Assembly (NCBI GenBank): GCA_031841125.1
Contig: CM063110.1
Span: 21,075,626 to 21,139,625 of the forward strand
Direction of reading: 5' to 3'
Length of the DNA: 64,000 bases
Source of the DNA: Acanthococcus lagerstroemiae
Lineage: Eukaryota; Arthropoda; Insecta; Hemiptera; Eriococcidae
Position numbers and translations under genes: made by a program. Position 1 is the first letter of the stretch; each line of letters begins with the position of its first letter. Below are positions 1-10,408 of this stretch, piece after piece. A model generated the notes under the pieces. The model did no database searches. It was not told the origin of the DNA and saw only the letters and a program-made list of their open reading frames with translations.

Positions 1-560
1 ACCGCACCCCGGCCCTAGAAACTACCCTTTCGAGTATCGCATCAGTGACCGGAGGGACGCCTTGGGGCCAGGCCTGATGGAGTGGGAGTAATTTAACGTT
101 TTAGACAGTGAGGGGGGGGGGGTGTGATTCTCTTCATTCCATCACTGGTGCGAGTATTTGGAATGAATCTTCTCGTATGCTACAAGTCTACGTCGCATCA
201 ATTACAATAAGTTGTATTAAATGTGTACATAGAGAGGATACATCTCAACGTTTGATACTAATTTATTCGACAAAAACGCACTCTGCGGAAAAATATGCAG
301 GACCGTTTTTTGTGTATTTTTTCATTCTCTATGACATTTGTTTGAACGTTTTTTCCCTAAACTCAGATTTTAGCGAGATACATAAGCAAAAAACTATTTT
401 ACACCCCCATTTTTGCCCCCTAGGCGACGATGCCGGCACCGGATTTGTTGGGACTTTTAGTATGTTGTTCAGGATACTTAATTAAACCAATGTACCAAGT
501 TTCAGCTTTCTATAATTTTTTTCCCTAGTTAGAACCTAATTTATGTGGACTATAATCGAT
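1..560. other. No gene recognised
   Basis: This stretch holds a G run near 112-122 and short unsupported reading frames only. I see no protein family, RNA gene or repeat end in it. Confidence 0.5.
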
Positions 561-570
561 ATTAAGAAAT

Positions 571-1170
571 TAATTAGGAAAAAGATTGAGAATGACATAA
601 TACATAACTTTGACCAGGACACGGCCAAAGCTATTATCGAGTCGACTTGGTCAATCAGATAGGCGAGTTAAGCTTTAGCAAAGGGTAAATGCCTGTTATC
701 AAACATTAAAAACAAAAGTGGTAAGGTCATCTCCAATAGAGAAGGCACTGCTAAAGCGACAACAAAATTCTACCGTGTACTACATATATGCGGACGAGAG
801 AAATGGGGCAGCCGATCCCAGTATTCGGGTCAACCATCAGGACAATCGAGTTGACACCCCTCGAATACAGAAGAGTGACGTTAACGAGTTATTAAATGTA
901 CTCAAGGTCTACCGTGCCCCGGAGCCAGACAGAATCGAAAATAAAATTTTTCAAATGTTCAAAATATACTAGGTTACCCCTATGACTGCAGTCTTCAATT
1001 GCATTCTCTCATCGGGTCTCTCCCCAAAGCAATGGCACCTCTTCGAAATCATTCTGCTTCATAAAGAAGGTGATAGGGCCGATGTAAATAATTATCACCC
1101 AATCAGATAATATCCTGGACTCTCAACAACCGACAGAACTAGCAAGTTTTTGGAAGAAAGCACATACAAA
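571..1170 (+). pseudogene. Decayed LINE reverse transcriptase fragment (RTE-like)
   Basis: Three reading-frame segments, interrupted by stops and shifts, match the region at the front of a LINE reverse transcriptase. A linker with 'NKSGKVISNREGTAK' (about 706-760) is followed by 'YRAPEPDRIENKI' (about 910-950), which corresponds to the conserved K-A-P-G-x-D block. A third part ends in 'LHKEGDRADVNNYHPI' (about 1055-1105), corresponding to the K-G-D...N-Y-R-P-I-S block. The endonuclease upstream and the catalytic FADD palm are missing. It lies just upstream of a second LINE in the same orientation and is more decayed, so it is probably an older, separate insertion. Clade assignment to RTE is inferred from similarity to the neighbouring copies. 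Confidence 0.6.
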
Positions 1171-1205
1171 AAACTGAAAATGTACGAATACAGTATAGGA
1201 AAGAT

Positions 1206-1475
1206 GCGGACATAAGCACCTGGATTCCTGGCCTCGATCCAAAAGGCACCGATGATATCATCACAACCGAGGTCAACACTCAGAATCAAAACCTAGCGAC
1301 CATCCTGCGTTCCACTCAAAGCAACAAACGGACAGCGGATATTAGGAGCCCTGAAAACAATGCAAGCAGCGACAGATCGAAGAAAGAAATCACGAACGAA
1401 AGCAGCTTGGCGAAGAAGATGATTCAATCGAGATTGTTCAACAGACCTATGTCCGCTAATACATCCAAAAAATGA
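1206..1475 (+). pseudogene. N-terminal leader region of RTE copy A
   Basis: An open stretch of about 90 codons, closed by TGA at 1473-1475, precedes the endonuclease. It is charged and low in hydrophobic residues and contains 'STWIPGLDPKGTDD'. I recognise no domain. Its place directly before the endonuclease suggests it is the poorly conserved leader of the element's ORF. A proline-, threonine- and asparagine-rich stretch (1500-1700) follows in a broken frame. Confidence 0.4.
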
Positions 1476-1718
1476 AAATGTAAGCCAACTTCAACCTCGG
1501 GCCCAGGTAAGTCTGGTCATCTAGGGCCTTCAAGACCACCCCCCACTCATCAACCTCAAATAAATCACAACCCCAACTACACTCAACACACTCGTACAAT
1601 CACACCCTTCAGCAAAGCAACTCCATCATCCAAAAAATTCAAATCAATCAAAACCTGACTTCTACTCAAAACTTAAAAATATCACAAAATCGCCAACAAA
1701 ACAAATCAACCAAAAGAA

Positions 1719-2470
1719 CAAAATCAATTCAAACTGCCACCCTAAACGTTCGTACTTTAAAAAAAGATGAAAATTTAGCCGAACTAGAATTAGCCTTCCG
1801 AAACTCAAAATTGGATATTATAGGCCTTGCAGAAATCAGGAGGAATGGCGAAAGCACGATCCTCACAAAAGAAAAAAAATACTTTCTGCTATATAGGCTC
1901 TCAAAGTGGTCAGAGAGGTGTAGGCTTCTTAATAAAAAATAATATAAGTCACGAAATCACTGAATTCAGAGGAATCTCAGACAGAATAGCCATAATAAAA
2001 TTCCAACTTGAAAAACAATCATTAACAAAAATCCAGATATATGCACCAACAGCCACTACTGAAGAAAAAACTTGTGACGAATTTTATTCACAGTTGAAGG
2101 AAATTCTGAACAAGCAAAAACAAAACATTAAAAACCACTTGCTAATACTAGGCGATTTTAATAGCCAAGAAGGTCTCCAAAAAACAGACGAACAAGAAAC
2201 TGTAGGAAAATTCAACTATGGAAAAAGAAATCCAAGGGGAGCTAAACTGGTTCTCTTTTGTCAGGAAAACAATTTTAAACTAGTAAACACATTTTTCAAG
2301 AAGAGAGAAGGCAAGAGATGGACTTGGTTAGCCCCAAATCAAACGTTCAAATCACAAATCGACTATATACTAGCCCCCCCCCAATAACTTTTAATAATAT
2401 AACAAATTGTGATACCCTAGCTCACTTTCAATTCCACTCTGACCACAGACCTATATTTTGCAAACTAGCC
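1719..2470 (+). pseudogene. APE-type endonuclease domain of RTE copy A
   Basis: The domain nicks target DNA to prime reverse transcription. Motifs appear in the family order: 'TLNVRTL' (about 1737), 'LAEIRR' with the metal-binding Glu (about 1828), 'QIYAPT' (about 2034), 'LGDFNSQ' with Asp and Asn (about 2150), 'SQIDYIL' (about 2353) and 'HSDHRPI' with the catalytic His (about 2435). Frame changes fall in an A-rich stretch near 1870-1895 and within the C8 run at 2377-2384. All key residues survive although no single frame covers the domain. Confidence 0.8.
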
Positions 2471-3062
2471 ATAAAGAATAAAAGATACCGTCCAAATACT
2501 CAAAAACTACCTCCCAGAATCTCTTCAGAAACCCAAGAAGATTACCAATTAACTTTAGACAGAAACTTGCCAGAGGTGGGGAGCTGTGGAGAACTACCTA
2601 GCTGGGAGCAAATTCAAAAAATTATTCTAGAGGCAGCGAATCTAAGGTTATCTTCCACGAAAGGAAAGTCTGAGTTAAAACTCCCCCAAAAAATTTTGGA
2701 TTTAATATTAAAAAAAAAAAAGAGAATCTCTAAAAAAAACAGCCGAAAACAACAAAAAATAAAATTGAATTCAACCTAACTTGCAAACTGGTAAGAAAAC
2801 TTTTACGAAAATTTAAACAAGATAAATTAGATAATTTGATTCATCAAATAATGGAGTCTACAAAAAGTACAAAAACAATAAAAAAAGAAAGAATTTTGGA
2901 AAAAACATTTATGACATGTTTAAAAAACAATAAAGGCGAAAAGTATACAATCGTACACAAATAAATAAAATTGCTACCGATTTCTATTCAGAGCTATACT
3001 CAGACGATTCCGTACCTCTTAGTATTAAAACATCAAGTAGTGACGATTGCGAACCGGACTTT
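2471..3062 (+). pseudogene. Linker between endonuclease and reverse transcriptase, RTE copy A
   Basis: A lysine- and glutamine-rich linker follows the endonuclease and runs to the first RT blocks. It is open to about 2779 and then broken, with A9 and A6 runs near 2710-2740. The fragment 'KIATDFYSELYSD' can be followed in a shifted frame near 2970-3005 and matches the 'ATxFYxxLY' block that precedes LINE RT domains. Confidence 0.55.
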
Positions 3063-4571
3063 TTGGAATGCGAAGTGAAGAGGGCAGTCGAAAGACTGAA
3101 GCCAGGAAAAGCAGCGGGTCATGATGGCATCAACAACGAACATGTCAAGCACGGAGGACCAAAATTAATAAAAGTTCTTACAGCTGTGTACAACACTATT
3201 CTTAAAACAAAAACCATTCCAGCTGATTGGAAACTATCAAATATCATTTTATTATTTAAAAATGGATCAAAAGACATCAAAAACTTCCGACCAATAAGCC
3301 TAATTCCAATCTTAGCCAAAATCTTCTCTTCCATGCTAGACTATCGTTTGAGAGCAAAGCTTGACCTGATAAAATCGCCTCGCCAGGCAGGCTTCAGAAA
3401 GGGGTACTCCACGACTGACCACCTCCATACGGTAAATACACTCATTCAAAAATCATCCGAATATCAGATTCCCGTCCACCTAGCCTTCATCGACTTCACC
3501 AAGGCTTTCGATCTTATCAATCACAACTACATGATTCAAGATCTTCAAAACCAGGGGATTAACAGGAACTTCATTCAATTAATCCAGGAAATATACAAGG
3601 GGCTAAAAGCGAGAATAGTCACTGACATAGAGGGAAATATTTTGAAATTAAAAGGGGAGTAAGACAAGGAGATCCGATTTCACCGCTACTCTTCAACTGC
3701 GCCTTAGAAGAAATTTTCAGAAACCTGGATTGGGATAAAAAAAGGGCTAAAAATTAACGGGGTATTTCTGACCAATTTAAGATTTGCAGATGACGTGGTG
3801 GTAGTAGCAGGGAGTGCACCCGAGCTCCAGGAAATGCTGGAAGAACTCAACAGAGAAAGGGTAAAAGCAGGGATGGAAATAAATTTGGCAAAAACAAAAA
3901 TTCTACACAACTCAGGGCAAACAAATATAATAAAAATTGGTACAAAAACAATTGATACAGTTGAAGATATAATATATCTTGGACAATTAATTTCATTCAA
4001 AAATCAAACAGAAAAAGAAATTGCCAGAAGAATTACATTAGCATGGAGCAAATTTTGGTCTTTAAAATTTATATTCAAAAACAAATATCCTATTTCTTTC
4101 AAAAGTCAATTATTTAATAGTTGTGTCCTCCCGGCATTATCTTATGGCTGCCAAACATGGTCTCTGACCAAAAATTTGGGGGAAAAACTTCGAACTGCAC
4201 AAAACTCTATGGAGAGGGCAATGCTTGGCATTAAACTGAAAGACAAAGTGAATCTGACGAAAATTAAGAACAAATTAAAATCCTACAAAAATATCATTCA
4301 CTTTGTTAGAAGGTTAAAATGGGACTGAGCAGGGCACGTGTGCAGAATGAAGGATGACAGATGGACTATAAAAACAACATTTTGGTTTCTAAAAGAAGGG
4401 GGAGAGCCGGGGAAGCAGAGGGCTAGGTGGTCGGACAATATCACCAACTTTATCAGAAACCGTCTCTATCACAGGGTTGCAGCAGACCGGACCGAATGGG
4501 AGAGGTTGAAGGAGGCATTTGCCCAGAATAAGGGATTTCATAGATTTGTAACAAACCTATCTCAAATATGA
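3063..4571 (+). pseudogene. Reverse transcriptase and C-terminal module of RTE copy A
   Basis: RNA-directed DNA polymerase of a LINE. 'LKPGKAAGHDGI' (about 3100), 'FRPISLIPILAKI' (about 3285), 'QAGFRKGYSTTDH' (about 3388), 'FIDFTKAFD' with the first catalytic Asp (about 3487), 'RQGDPISPLLFN' (about 3660) and 'LRFADDVVVVAG' with the catalytic Asp pair (about 3778) appear in order. They are followed by thumb motifs 'SYGCQTWSLTK' (about 4140), 'RRLKWD' and 'GHVCRMKDDRW' (about 4330). Frames change near 3655 and at the A7 run near 3740, and TGA replaces a conserved codon at 4326-4328. The reading ends at TGA 4569-4571. Confidence 0.85.
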
Positions 4572-4811
4572 CATTTTTATTTAAGAAGCCTCGTTATAAA
4601 TTAGAGCAAGCTAGATGTTTCGCATTAGGTACATATTAGCAAAGAAGTAACTCAAGATATAACAAAACCGAATTATATATACATTAATATATTCCGTATA
4701 TAGTTAAGCGTTATGAAATTTTTTAGTCAACGTATAGACAATACTGTTTTACTTCGACTCCGAGCTCTAATTTACGACGTACTGCGGCCTCCTTTGCTGA
4801 GATTTTTATAT
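4572..4811. other. AT-rich junction between two converging LINEs
   Basis: This 240-bp stretch separates the last codons of copy A (+) and copy B (-). It must hold both 3' untranslated regions, but I see no poly(A) tail, no microsatellite tail and no target duplication that would set the border between them. Confidence 0.5.
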
Positions 4812-6797
4812 TTAATCGAGTAAGTAATTCCTGGCATTTATCCAAGCTTTGCGTTCTCTTGCCACTCTTAGCCAGGTATTTTCAGCGTACTCCACGAATT
4901 CTCTACACCATCTTGTTGCTGGTTTTCCACGCTTTCTCTTCATTCCATATGGGAACCATTCTAGTTTTAGCTTGGTCCATCTGTCATCTTTGAGACGCAT
5001 CACGTGGCCACTCCAGTTCCATTTCAGTTGTTTTACTATCTTCAATATTGACTTGGAGTTTACTTTTTTTATTAATTGATTATTTGAGACTTTGTCTCTC
5101 CATTTTAGGCCTAGAATTGATCTAAAGAATTTTCTTTGTCGAATTTCTAGGAATTTTTCATTTGATTTAGTGAGGGTCCAAGTCTGGCAACCATATGTTA
5201 GTGAGGGATAAATACATTTTTCGATCATTTTTATTTTCGTTTTTAGGTCGAAACTGCCTTTGAATATTCTTCCCAGTTTCCAGTAGTTTTTCCAGCTCAA
5301 GTCTATTCTTCTTCTTAGTTCGAGACCCATCATGTCCCCAAAAGTAATCACCTGTCCAAGGTATATCGTGTCATCAGCGTATTTAAGAGGCTTTCCGAAC
5401 AGTTCTATATTTTTTTTCTTCCCGTTTGTTACTATAAAGGTTTTATCAGTGTTGATTTCCAGTCCTGCCAATCCACTTTCCTCTGCTACTGCTGATATAG
5501 CTTTCTCGAGCAGCTTGGCAGTACGTTCGATTAGAATTACATCATCAGCAAATTTTAAATTTGTTAAATTTTGACCCAAAATTGAAATAACTTCCTTTGT
5601 GAATTTTCTTGTATCAAATACTCTTTGGATTACCGCATTAAACAGGTCCGGGGATAGGGGGTCCCCCTGCTTTAGGCCTCTTTGTAGTGGGAAAATAGGG
5701 CCTAGGGTTTCTAGGCTAACTCTAGATGCTGCGCCATTATAGATTTCTTGAATTATTTGTACGTAATCTTCCTCCACCCCAGCAATTCTCAGCGTATCGA
5801 TCATGTACTTGTGCTTGACCATGTCGAAGGCTTTTTTGTAGTCAATTAGTCCAAAATATAAGTCGAACCTAAACTCTCTGGCCTTCTCAATTAGTTGGCG
5901 AATCACTAATACATGGTCAACTGTAGCGAAGCCTTTACGAAACCCAGCCTGATCCCTTGTTTGGAAATTTTCTAGCGTTTTTTGAATTCTCTTTTGTATT
6001 ATTTTGGCAAATATTTTATATATCGCAGGTATGATACTTATAGGTCTATAGTTTGAGATGCTTTCTAAGTTCCCCTTTTTCGGTATCAGGATGATTTTTG
6101 CTAGTTTCCATTGCTCGGGTATTCTTTTTTCAATTAATATTTTGTTGAAAAGGGCACAGAGATAGCCGACCAACGGTTCGCCTCCTCTTTTAAGTTGTTC
6201 GTTTCTAATGCCTTCCATATCCGTTGCTTTTTCTTTTTTTAGCAGTCTTAGTTGACTCGGAACTTTGGGTAGGCTGAACTTTTCACAACAAGGTGATGCA
6301 TTGTTTCCGTAAGTTTTAGACTCGTCTTTGCATAAGTTTTTGTAAAACTCAGTCGCTTCATTCATTATTGATGCCCTGCTCGACAAGGATTTTTTAGTTT
6401 TTGAGCACTCCATATCTACGACCCATCGTGAGAATTCTGCCAAATTCTTCGAAATTTTCTTAGTTGACCCTGAGGTTTCGATGATATTTTTTATCATTTC
6501 ATTCTTTTTTGCCTCTTTTTCTATTTTAATTATTTTGAAAATCAGTTTATTTAATTCGGCTAGTTCAATTTTACCTTCTGTCGACCAGGGCTTTTCCTTC
6601 ATGCTTTCTCTCTTTTCAATAAGTTTTTGCACTTCCTCTGAGAGGGAGCCTCGGCCCCCTCTCGGCTTATTACTACTTACATTTTCGAGGTATTCTGCTA
6701 GTGTTGCATCGTGTGATTTTTTAATTGCTAATATCATTCCGTCGTATTCCCCTTGGATAGAACCAGTGGTGCTTGGATCTTCTTTTGCCAGGTTCAA
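4812..6797 (-). CDS. RTE-type reverse transcriptase with C-terminal module
   Basis: This 661-residue open frame encodes a LINE RNA-directed DNA polymerase. The RT starts after a lysine-rich linker. 'ATDMEGIRNEQLKRGG' lies near residue 190, 'NYRPISIIPAIYKI' near 245, 'DQAGFRKGFATVDH' near 285, 'LIDYKKAFD' (first catalytic Asp) near 319, 'LKQGDPLSPDLFN' near 378 and 'LKFADDVILIE' (catalytic Asp pair) near 416. The C-terminus holds 'TYGCQTWTLTK' and 'WSGHVMRLKDDRW' near residue 597. All visible catalytic residues are present. The first ATG of this frame is internal to the original ORF: open sequence upstream joins the endonuclease across one frame break, so the start given is nominal. Confidence 0.85.
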   Translation of the reverse strand: MNLAKEDPSTTGSIQGEYDGMILAIKKSHDATLAEYLENVSSNKPRGGRGSLSEEVQKLIEKRESMKEKPWSTEGKIELAELNKLIFKIIKIEKEAKKNEMIKNIIETSGSTKKISKNLAEFSRWVVDMECSKTKKSLSSRASIMNEATEFYKNLCKDESKTYGNNASPCCEKFSLPKVPSQLRLLKKEKATDMEGIRNEQLKRGGEPLVGYLCALFNKILIEKRIPEQWKLAKIILIPKKGNLESISNYRPISIIPAIYKIFAKIIQKRIQKTLENFQTRDQAGFRKGFATVDHVLVIRQLIEKAREFRFDLYFGLIDYKKAFDMVKHKYMIDTLRIAGVEEDYVQIIQEIYNGAASRVSLETLGPIFPLQRGLKQGDPLSPDLFNAVIQRVFDTRKFTKEVISILGQNLTNLKFADDVILIERTAKLLEKAISAVAEESGLAGLEINTDKTFIVTNGKKKNIELFGKPLKYADDTIYLGQVITFGDMMGLELRRRIDLSWKNYWKLGRIFKGSFDLKTKIKMIEKCIYPSLTYGCQTWTLTKSNEKFLEIRQRKFFRSILGLKWRDKVSNNQLIKKVNSKSILKIVKQLKWNWSGHVMRLKDDRWTKLKLEWFPYGMKRKRGKPATRWCREFVEYAENTWLRVARERKAWINARNYLLD

Positions 6798-6840
6798 ATC
6801 TCTTTCTATTTTATTTTCATAAATTTTCCCTACTGAGTTA

Positions 6841-7806
6841 TCAGACCATTATTAATTGATAAAAGTCTGTCGGCGGTGGTCTTTTAATTATTTTGGATTT
6901 GCGAGAGATAGGATTGATCAGAAAAGTTGTTTTTATTAATCTGTGGTCGGTATTGAATTTAAGTCCATTTATTACATTAAATTTTATAAATGGCAAAGTA
7001 TTCTTTACCAAAATGTAGTCAATTTCGTGTTTTTCCTCAATTGGACTTTTCCATGTCCATTTACGTTGAGCTTTTGCTTTGAAATGAGTGTTTAGAATTT
7101 TTAAATTGTTTTCCTTGGCAAAGTCGATTAGTAGCTGACCTCTCTTATTTCGATTACCTGATCCCCAATTGCCCAGAAAAGGGTAGTCTAAAACATTAGC
7201 TGGACCCACCTTGGCATTAAAATCTTCTAGCACCACCAATGAGCGATTGAACTTGGTATACTTATTTATTGTTTCATTTAAAGATTTATAAACACTTTCA
7301 ACCTCTTCTAGACTGCTTGCTGATGTTGGTGCATAGACTTGCACTAGTATCAGTTCTGAGTCTTCTAACCTTATTACGAGCACTGCTAGCCTATCCGACA
7401 CTGGTACAAACTCAACGATTCTCTCTATTAGTTGATTCTTTATCAAGAAACCCACCCCGTAGTTTCCATTACTAGCCTCTGAGTGGCATAGAAAGTAGCC
7501 AGAACGATGTTTTCCCATAAATTTAAAATTTCGCCTGGTTTCGGATAAGCCCACTATTTGCCAATTTATATCCTTTAATGCCGATGTTAGCTCAATTAGG
7601 TGGGCCTCATCTTTGAGTGTACGGACATTTAAAGTACCAATCGTGAACTTATCAATACCTTCCTTTAGTCTTTTCCCTTTAGTAGGGGCATCTTTACTAT
7701 TTAGCTTACTTGACTGTGCTACACAATTATATTCGTTTTTATATACTACTTCATTTTCCAGCCTCCACCTATTACTACTAGTATTTGTCGAAAATCTCTC
7801 AAATTT
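6841..7806 (-). pseudogene. APE-type endonuclease of RTE copy B
   Basis: The 5' part of the copy B polyprotein. The frame is open from about 7806 to the stop at 6841, without an ATG near its start. Motifs in order are 'TLNVRTL' (about 7615), 'LSETRR' with the catalytic Glu, 'QVYAPT', 'LEDFNAKVG' (the usual Gly-Asp-Phe-Asn has Glu instead of Gly, with Asp and Asn kept), 'HEIDYIL' and 'NTDHRLI' with the catalytic His. The stop at 6841 lies one frame away from the RT frame, whose open sequence continues on the other side, so a single indel near 6850 separates endonuclease from polymerase. Confidence 0.8.
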
Positions 7807-7925
7807 TCGACTTCAACTCCGTTCACGTTTCCTTCACTTCGTTGAAGAATACGTCAGGTTGACGGTGATGGTGAAAATATTTGGCTGGTATAGATTTGAG
7901 GGTGGAAAAATAAATAAATAATTGG

Positions 7926-8801
7926 CTGTGCTTAGCAAGGGAAAGTAACGTCTTCGTTTAAGCTTTCATCGAGCCTCTCCGGTCAGTTGCTTTTTTGAGT
8001 TACATAAGAAATAGTACGCGAATTCTGTGCCGAAATTTGGAGAATATGACCGACAAGGAGGTGGAAGTTATGGATATACAGGTCAGTAGTATTGTCAGTA
8101 GACAGTAAATGTATTGACATCTAAGAAATCTAGAACGTGTAGTTCTCGTATTTACGTAATTTTTATAATTCGGTTCGGACAAGTTTTGCCAAAGTCATCA
8201 TCACCAGTCAACAAAATTTGAGTTGAAATTATCGATGCAAATTCGTGTCGATCGTAATAATTTGAATTCCTCGTGGAATTCCGTTCGATTTCCTCGAACA
8301 TTCGCCCTTTGGGGCCTGTAGAATTCAAGCTAGAATTCCGTTCGAAAAAATAGAACGTTCGCCCAATGGGGCCGTATCCTTTTCTCCTTTTCGTTATTTC
8401 TTAGACTGACGACAAACGTTTGTTTTATGTTTGTCGTTAGGTCCGAATCTAATACTTCATAGAAATCAGGATCCCGAAGCCGAGCCGACCGTATAGAGAA
8501 GAAAATTATTAATTTTACCACTTTGTACTTTTTATTTAAAAAAAAAAAAAAAAAAAAAGTCAATTTTTTATATTTAATAAATTTAAGTTATACTCAAAAT
8601 TTCGATTTCTTCTAGTTAACGTGTTCTGTATTGAATCTAATTTTAGTCAGAGCCTTTTCTCTTTAGTATTGACGTCACTCCCCCTAGGTTTAAACGATCC
8701 AGAATCCTCTTCAGGTTTACCAATTTTACGTCAGTATTCTTGAGATTAGACTTATGGTTACCGGATAAAATTGGGATTTTTATTTTTATTTTTGTTATTT
8801 C
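7926..8801. other. Intergenic DNA between RTE copy B and Copia
   Basis: No gene is recognised. The stretch contains a two-copy tandem repeat (8276-8376) and an A-rich run near 8540-8558, and ends at the 5-bp Copia target site ATTTC (8797-8801). Confidence 0.5.
8276..8376. repeat. Two-copy tandem repeat with hairpin cores
   Basis: Two units (8276-8320 and 8333-8376) both start GAATTCCGTTCGA and end with a GGGGCC-GTA type block. In each unit CGTTCG is followed within 15 bases by CGAAC or GAACG, so each can fold into a short hairpin. Confidence 0.55.
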
Positions 8802-8912
8802 TGTTAAGATGCAGTGGCAACACTGTTACGTTTTTATAATCTGTTACCATTTATTATTTATCTATGAATACAGTTACGTTTTATCTTCTGCTGAAAGCCG
8901 TTATTTCTGTCA
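8802..8912 (+). repeat. Copia 5' LTR (111 bp)
   Basis: The repeat begins TGTTAAGATG and ends TTTCTGTCA and is identical to 13182-13292. It is very short for an LTR. A TATAAT sequence lies about 34 bases in and could be a weak promoter box. The 5-bp target copy ATTTC precedes it. Confidence 0.95.
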
Positions 8913-9130
8913 TGGAAGCAGTTCGTGGTTGTGAAACTTGTTGAAGTTCAAAATGTAAAAAGTTTAAATGTTTATGTACCTAATGTCAATTGAAGATTTA
9001 AAGTTAGTCGGTGCAGAAGAAAAAGTAAAAATGGAAGTGATCGTTGAAGATGTGAATTTTATGTGTTAAATACTCTGCATCGTGTTGGAATAGTTGTGTC
9101 GATTCGTGCCTGTGTTTTCTAGTGTTAATG

Positions 9131-9447
9131 ATGGAAAAGGACGGTGTTTCATGTTACCCACGTTTAGTGGTTCTGATTATAATCGATGGAAGTGTAGATT
9201 AAAACTTTTCTTGGAATGGAAGGAGTGTGCTGGTGCACTAGTTAAAGCTCCAACGGAGAAGTCCGAAAAAGACGAGATGAAGGCGGATTGTAAAGCACGA
9301 AATTACATAGTCAGTAGTTTGTCCGATTCGCAGTTCGACATGGTATGTAATGAAACGACGGCTAAAAGCATGATCTCAATTTTGGATTCAATTTATGCAA
9401 GAAAAAACGAAAGTTTACAAAATTTTGGCCCAATAAGAGTTGTTTGA
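9131..9447 (+). pseudogene. Copia gag, N-terminal part
   Basis: The N-terminal capsid-like region of Copia gag. 'PTFSGSDYNRWKCRLKLFL' (from about 9154) matches the Copia gag signature in which a conserved 'F.G.NY..W' block opens the protein. An ATG at 9131 opens in a different frame and the frame changes near 9149, so the natural start is probably 9131 with one indel. A further shift near 9425-9440 leads to a stop at 9445-9447 and moves the rest of gag to another frame. The particle protein is therefore interrupted twice. Confidence 0.75.
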
Positions 9448-10408
9448 ACTGAAGTACGACGAGAAGAATGAAAGTGCTACTGAATTTCTAAGTAAATTTG
9501 ATGCGGCAATAAATAAACTTCGTTCAACCGGCGAGGTAGTGAACAAGGAGAGTGAACTTAGACATTTGTTGATGAAATTACCGCCAAGCAAAGCACATAT
9601 TATTGATCTAGTTCATGTGTTACCGAAAGATGAAAACTCGTTGGCATATGTAAAATCCAAATTACTTTCCTATAAAGAGCTGTCTTATGTTGTCGGTAAA
9701 CCGGATTTGACGTGTGTCAAAGTAGAACCTAATACAGAGTCAAACGTGTTCAAAACAAACATAAACAGTGATAATGGTGCTACAAGCGAGAAAAAATGTT
9801 ACAAGTGCGGAAAAATGGGCCACATTCAAAAACAGTGTTCGTATTGGTTTTCGTCTCCGCGCTCGGGTTATAGTAATAATCGTGGAAGAGGTTTTTCCGG
9901 CAGAAGTCGTGGATTTAATCGTGGTTACAATAGAAGCTACAGTGAAAATTTTCGCGGCAGAGGCAGAGGTGTGCTCTATAACAATCCTGATCGAAAGGTG
10001 GAAACTTTCATGGTCAAGATGATGCATTTTACAGTCGACCAAGATGTCAATAAGGTTCCTGTGGAAAATGTAAAGTGGTATTTGGACAGCGGGGCAACGG
10101 ACCACATAGTGTGTTCCAAGGAATACTTTTCAAAGTACGTTGACCTTCGGGAGCCAGTTCCAGTGAAGCTTGGTGATGGAAGATGTGTATTTTCAAATTA
10201 CATGGGAACAGTTCCAGTTTATTTCGACGTAGGTTATAATAATTATAAGGTATTTTGTGAAATTAAAAATGTATACCTGCTGGAAGGAATGTTATGTAAT
10301 CTTTTAAGTGTTAGTACGATTGATAAGGCCGGATATGAAATCGTTTTCGCTAATGGTAATGTAAGAATTTTTAATCCGCAAAAGAAATTGACTGCTATTG
10401 GTTATTGA
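9440..10408 (+). pseudogene. Copia gag C-terminus, CCHC knuckle and protease
   Basis: This frame continues gag ('FELKYDEKNESATEFLSKF') after the upstream shift. A zinc knuckle 'CYKCGKMGHIQKQC' (about 9798-9840, CX2CX4HX4C) is followed by an arginine/glycine-rich tail, both typical of nucleocapsids that bind RNA. The aspartic protease follows, with 'WYLDSGATDHI' (about 10077-10110) carrying the catalytic D-S-G. The frame stops with TGA at 10406-10408, after which the same frame stays open for about 50 codons. That stop is probably a single substitution in a longer gag-pol frame. Confidence 0.85.

Larger units (their letters stand above)
1195..4620 (+). mobile_element. RTE-clade non-LTR retrotransposon, copy A (near full length, broken)
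   Basis: The order N-terminal region, APE-type endonuclease, reverse transcriptase and C-terminal 'GHV...W' module is that of RTE-type LINEs, and the length of about 3.4 kb fits the clade. The endonuclease and RT are split by indels near 1890, 2380 (C8 run), 3655 and 3740 (A7 run), and by an in-frame TGA at 4326-4328. The exact 5' edge is not visible; I place it where an open frame starts after the older RT fragment. The 3' end faces the 3' end of copy B, with about 240 bp between the two coding regions. No target duplication was found. Confidence 0.8.
4780..7925 (-). mobile_element. RTE-clade non-LTR retrotransposon, copy B (near intact)
   Basis: The second RTE LINE is on the minus strand, tail to tail with copy A. 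It has a 5' endonuclease and a 661-residue uninterrupted RT and C-terminal reading frame. Only one frame break, near 6841-6850 between the two parts, separates it from a single long ORF. Copies A and B share motif order but differ clearly in sequence, so they are related subfamilies rather than a recent duplication. The 5' end is placed by the last open sequence before 7925, and the 3' end just past the stop at 4812. Confidence 0.8.

Noticed and set aside
8913..8940. Copia primer-binding site for initiator tRNA-Met
   Set aside because: GGAAGCAG after the LTR resembles it only weakly; the tRNA cannot be assigned by eye.
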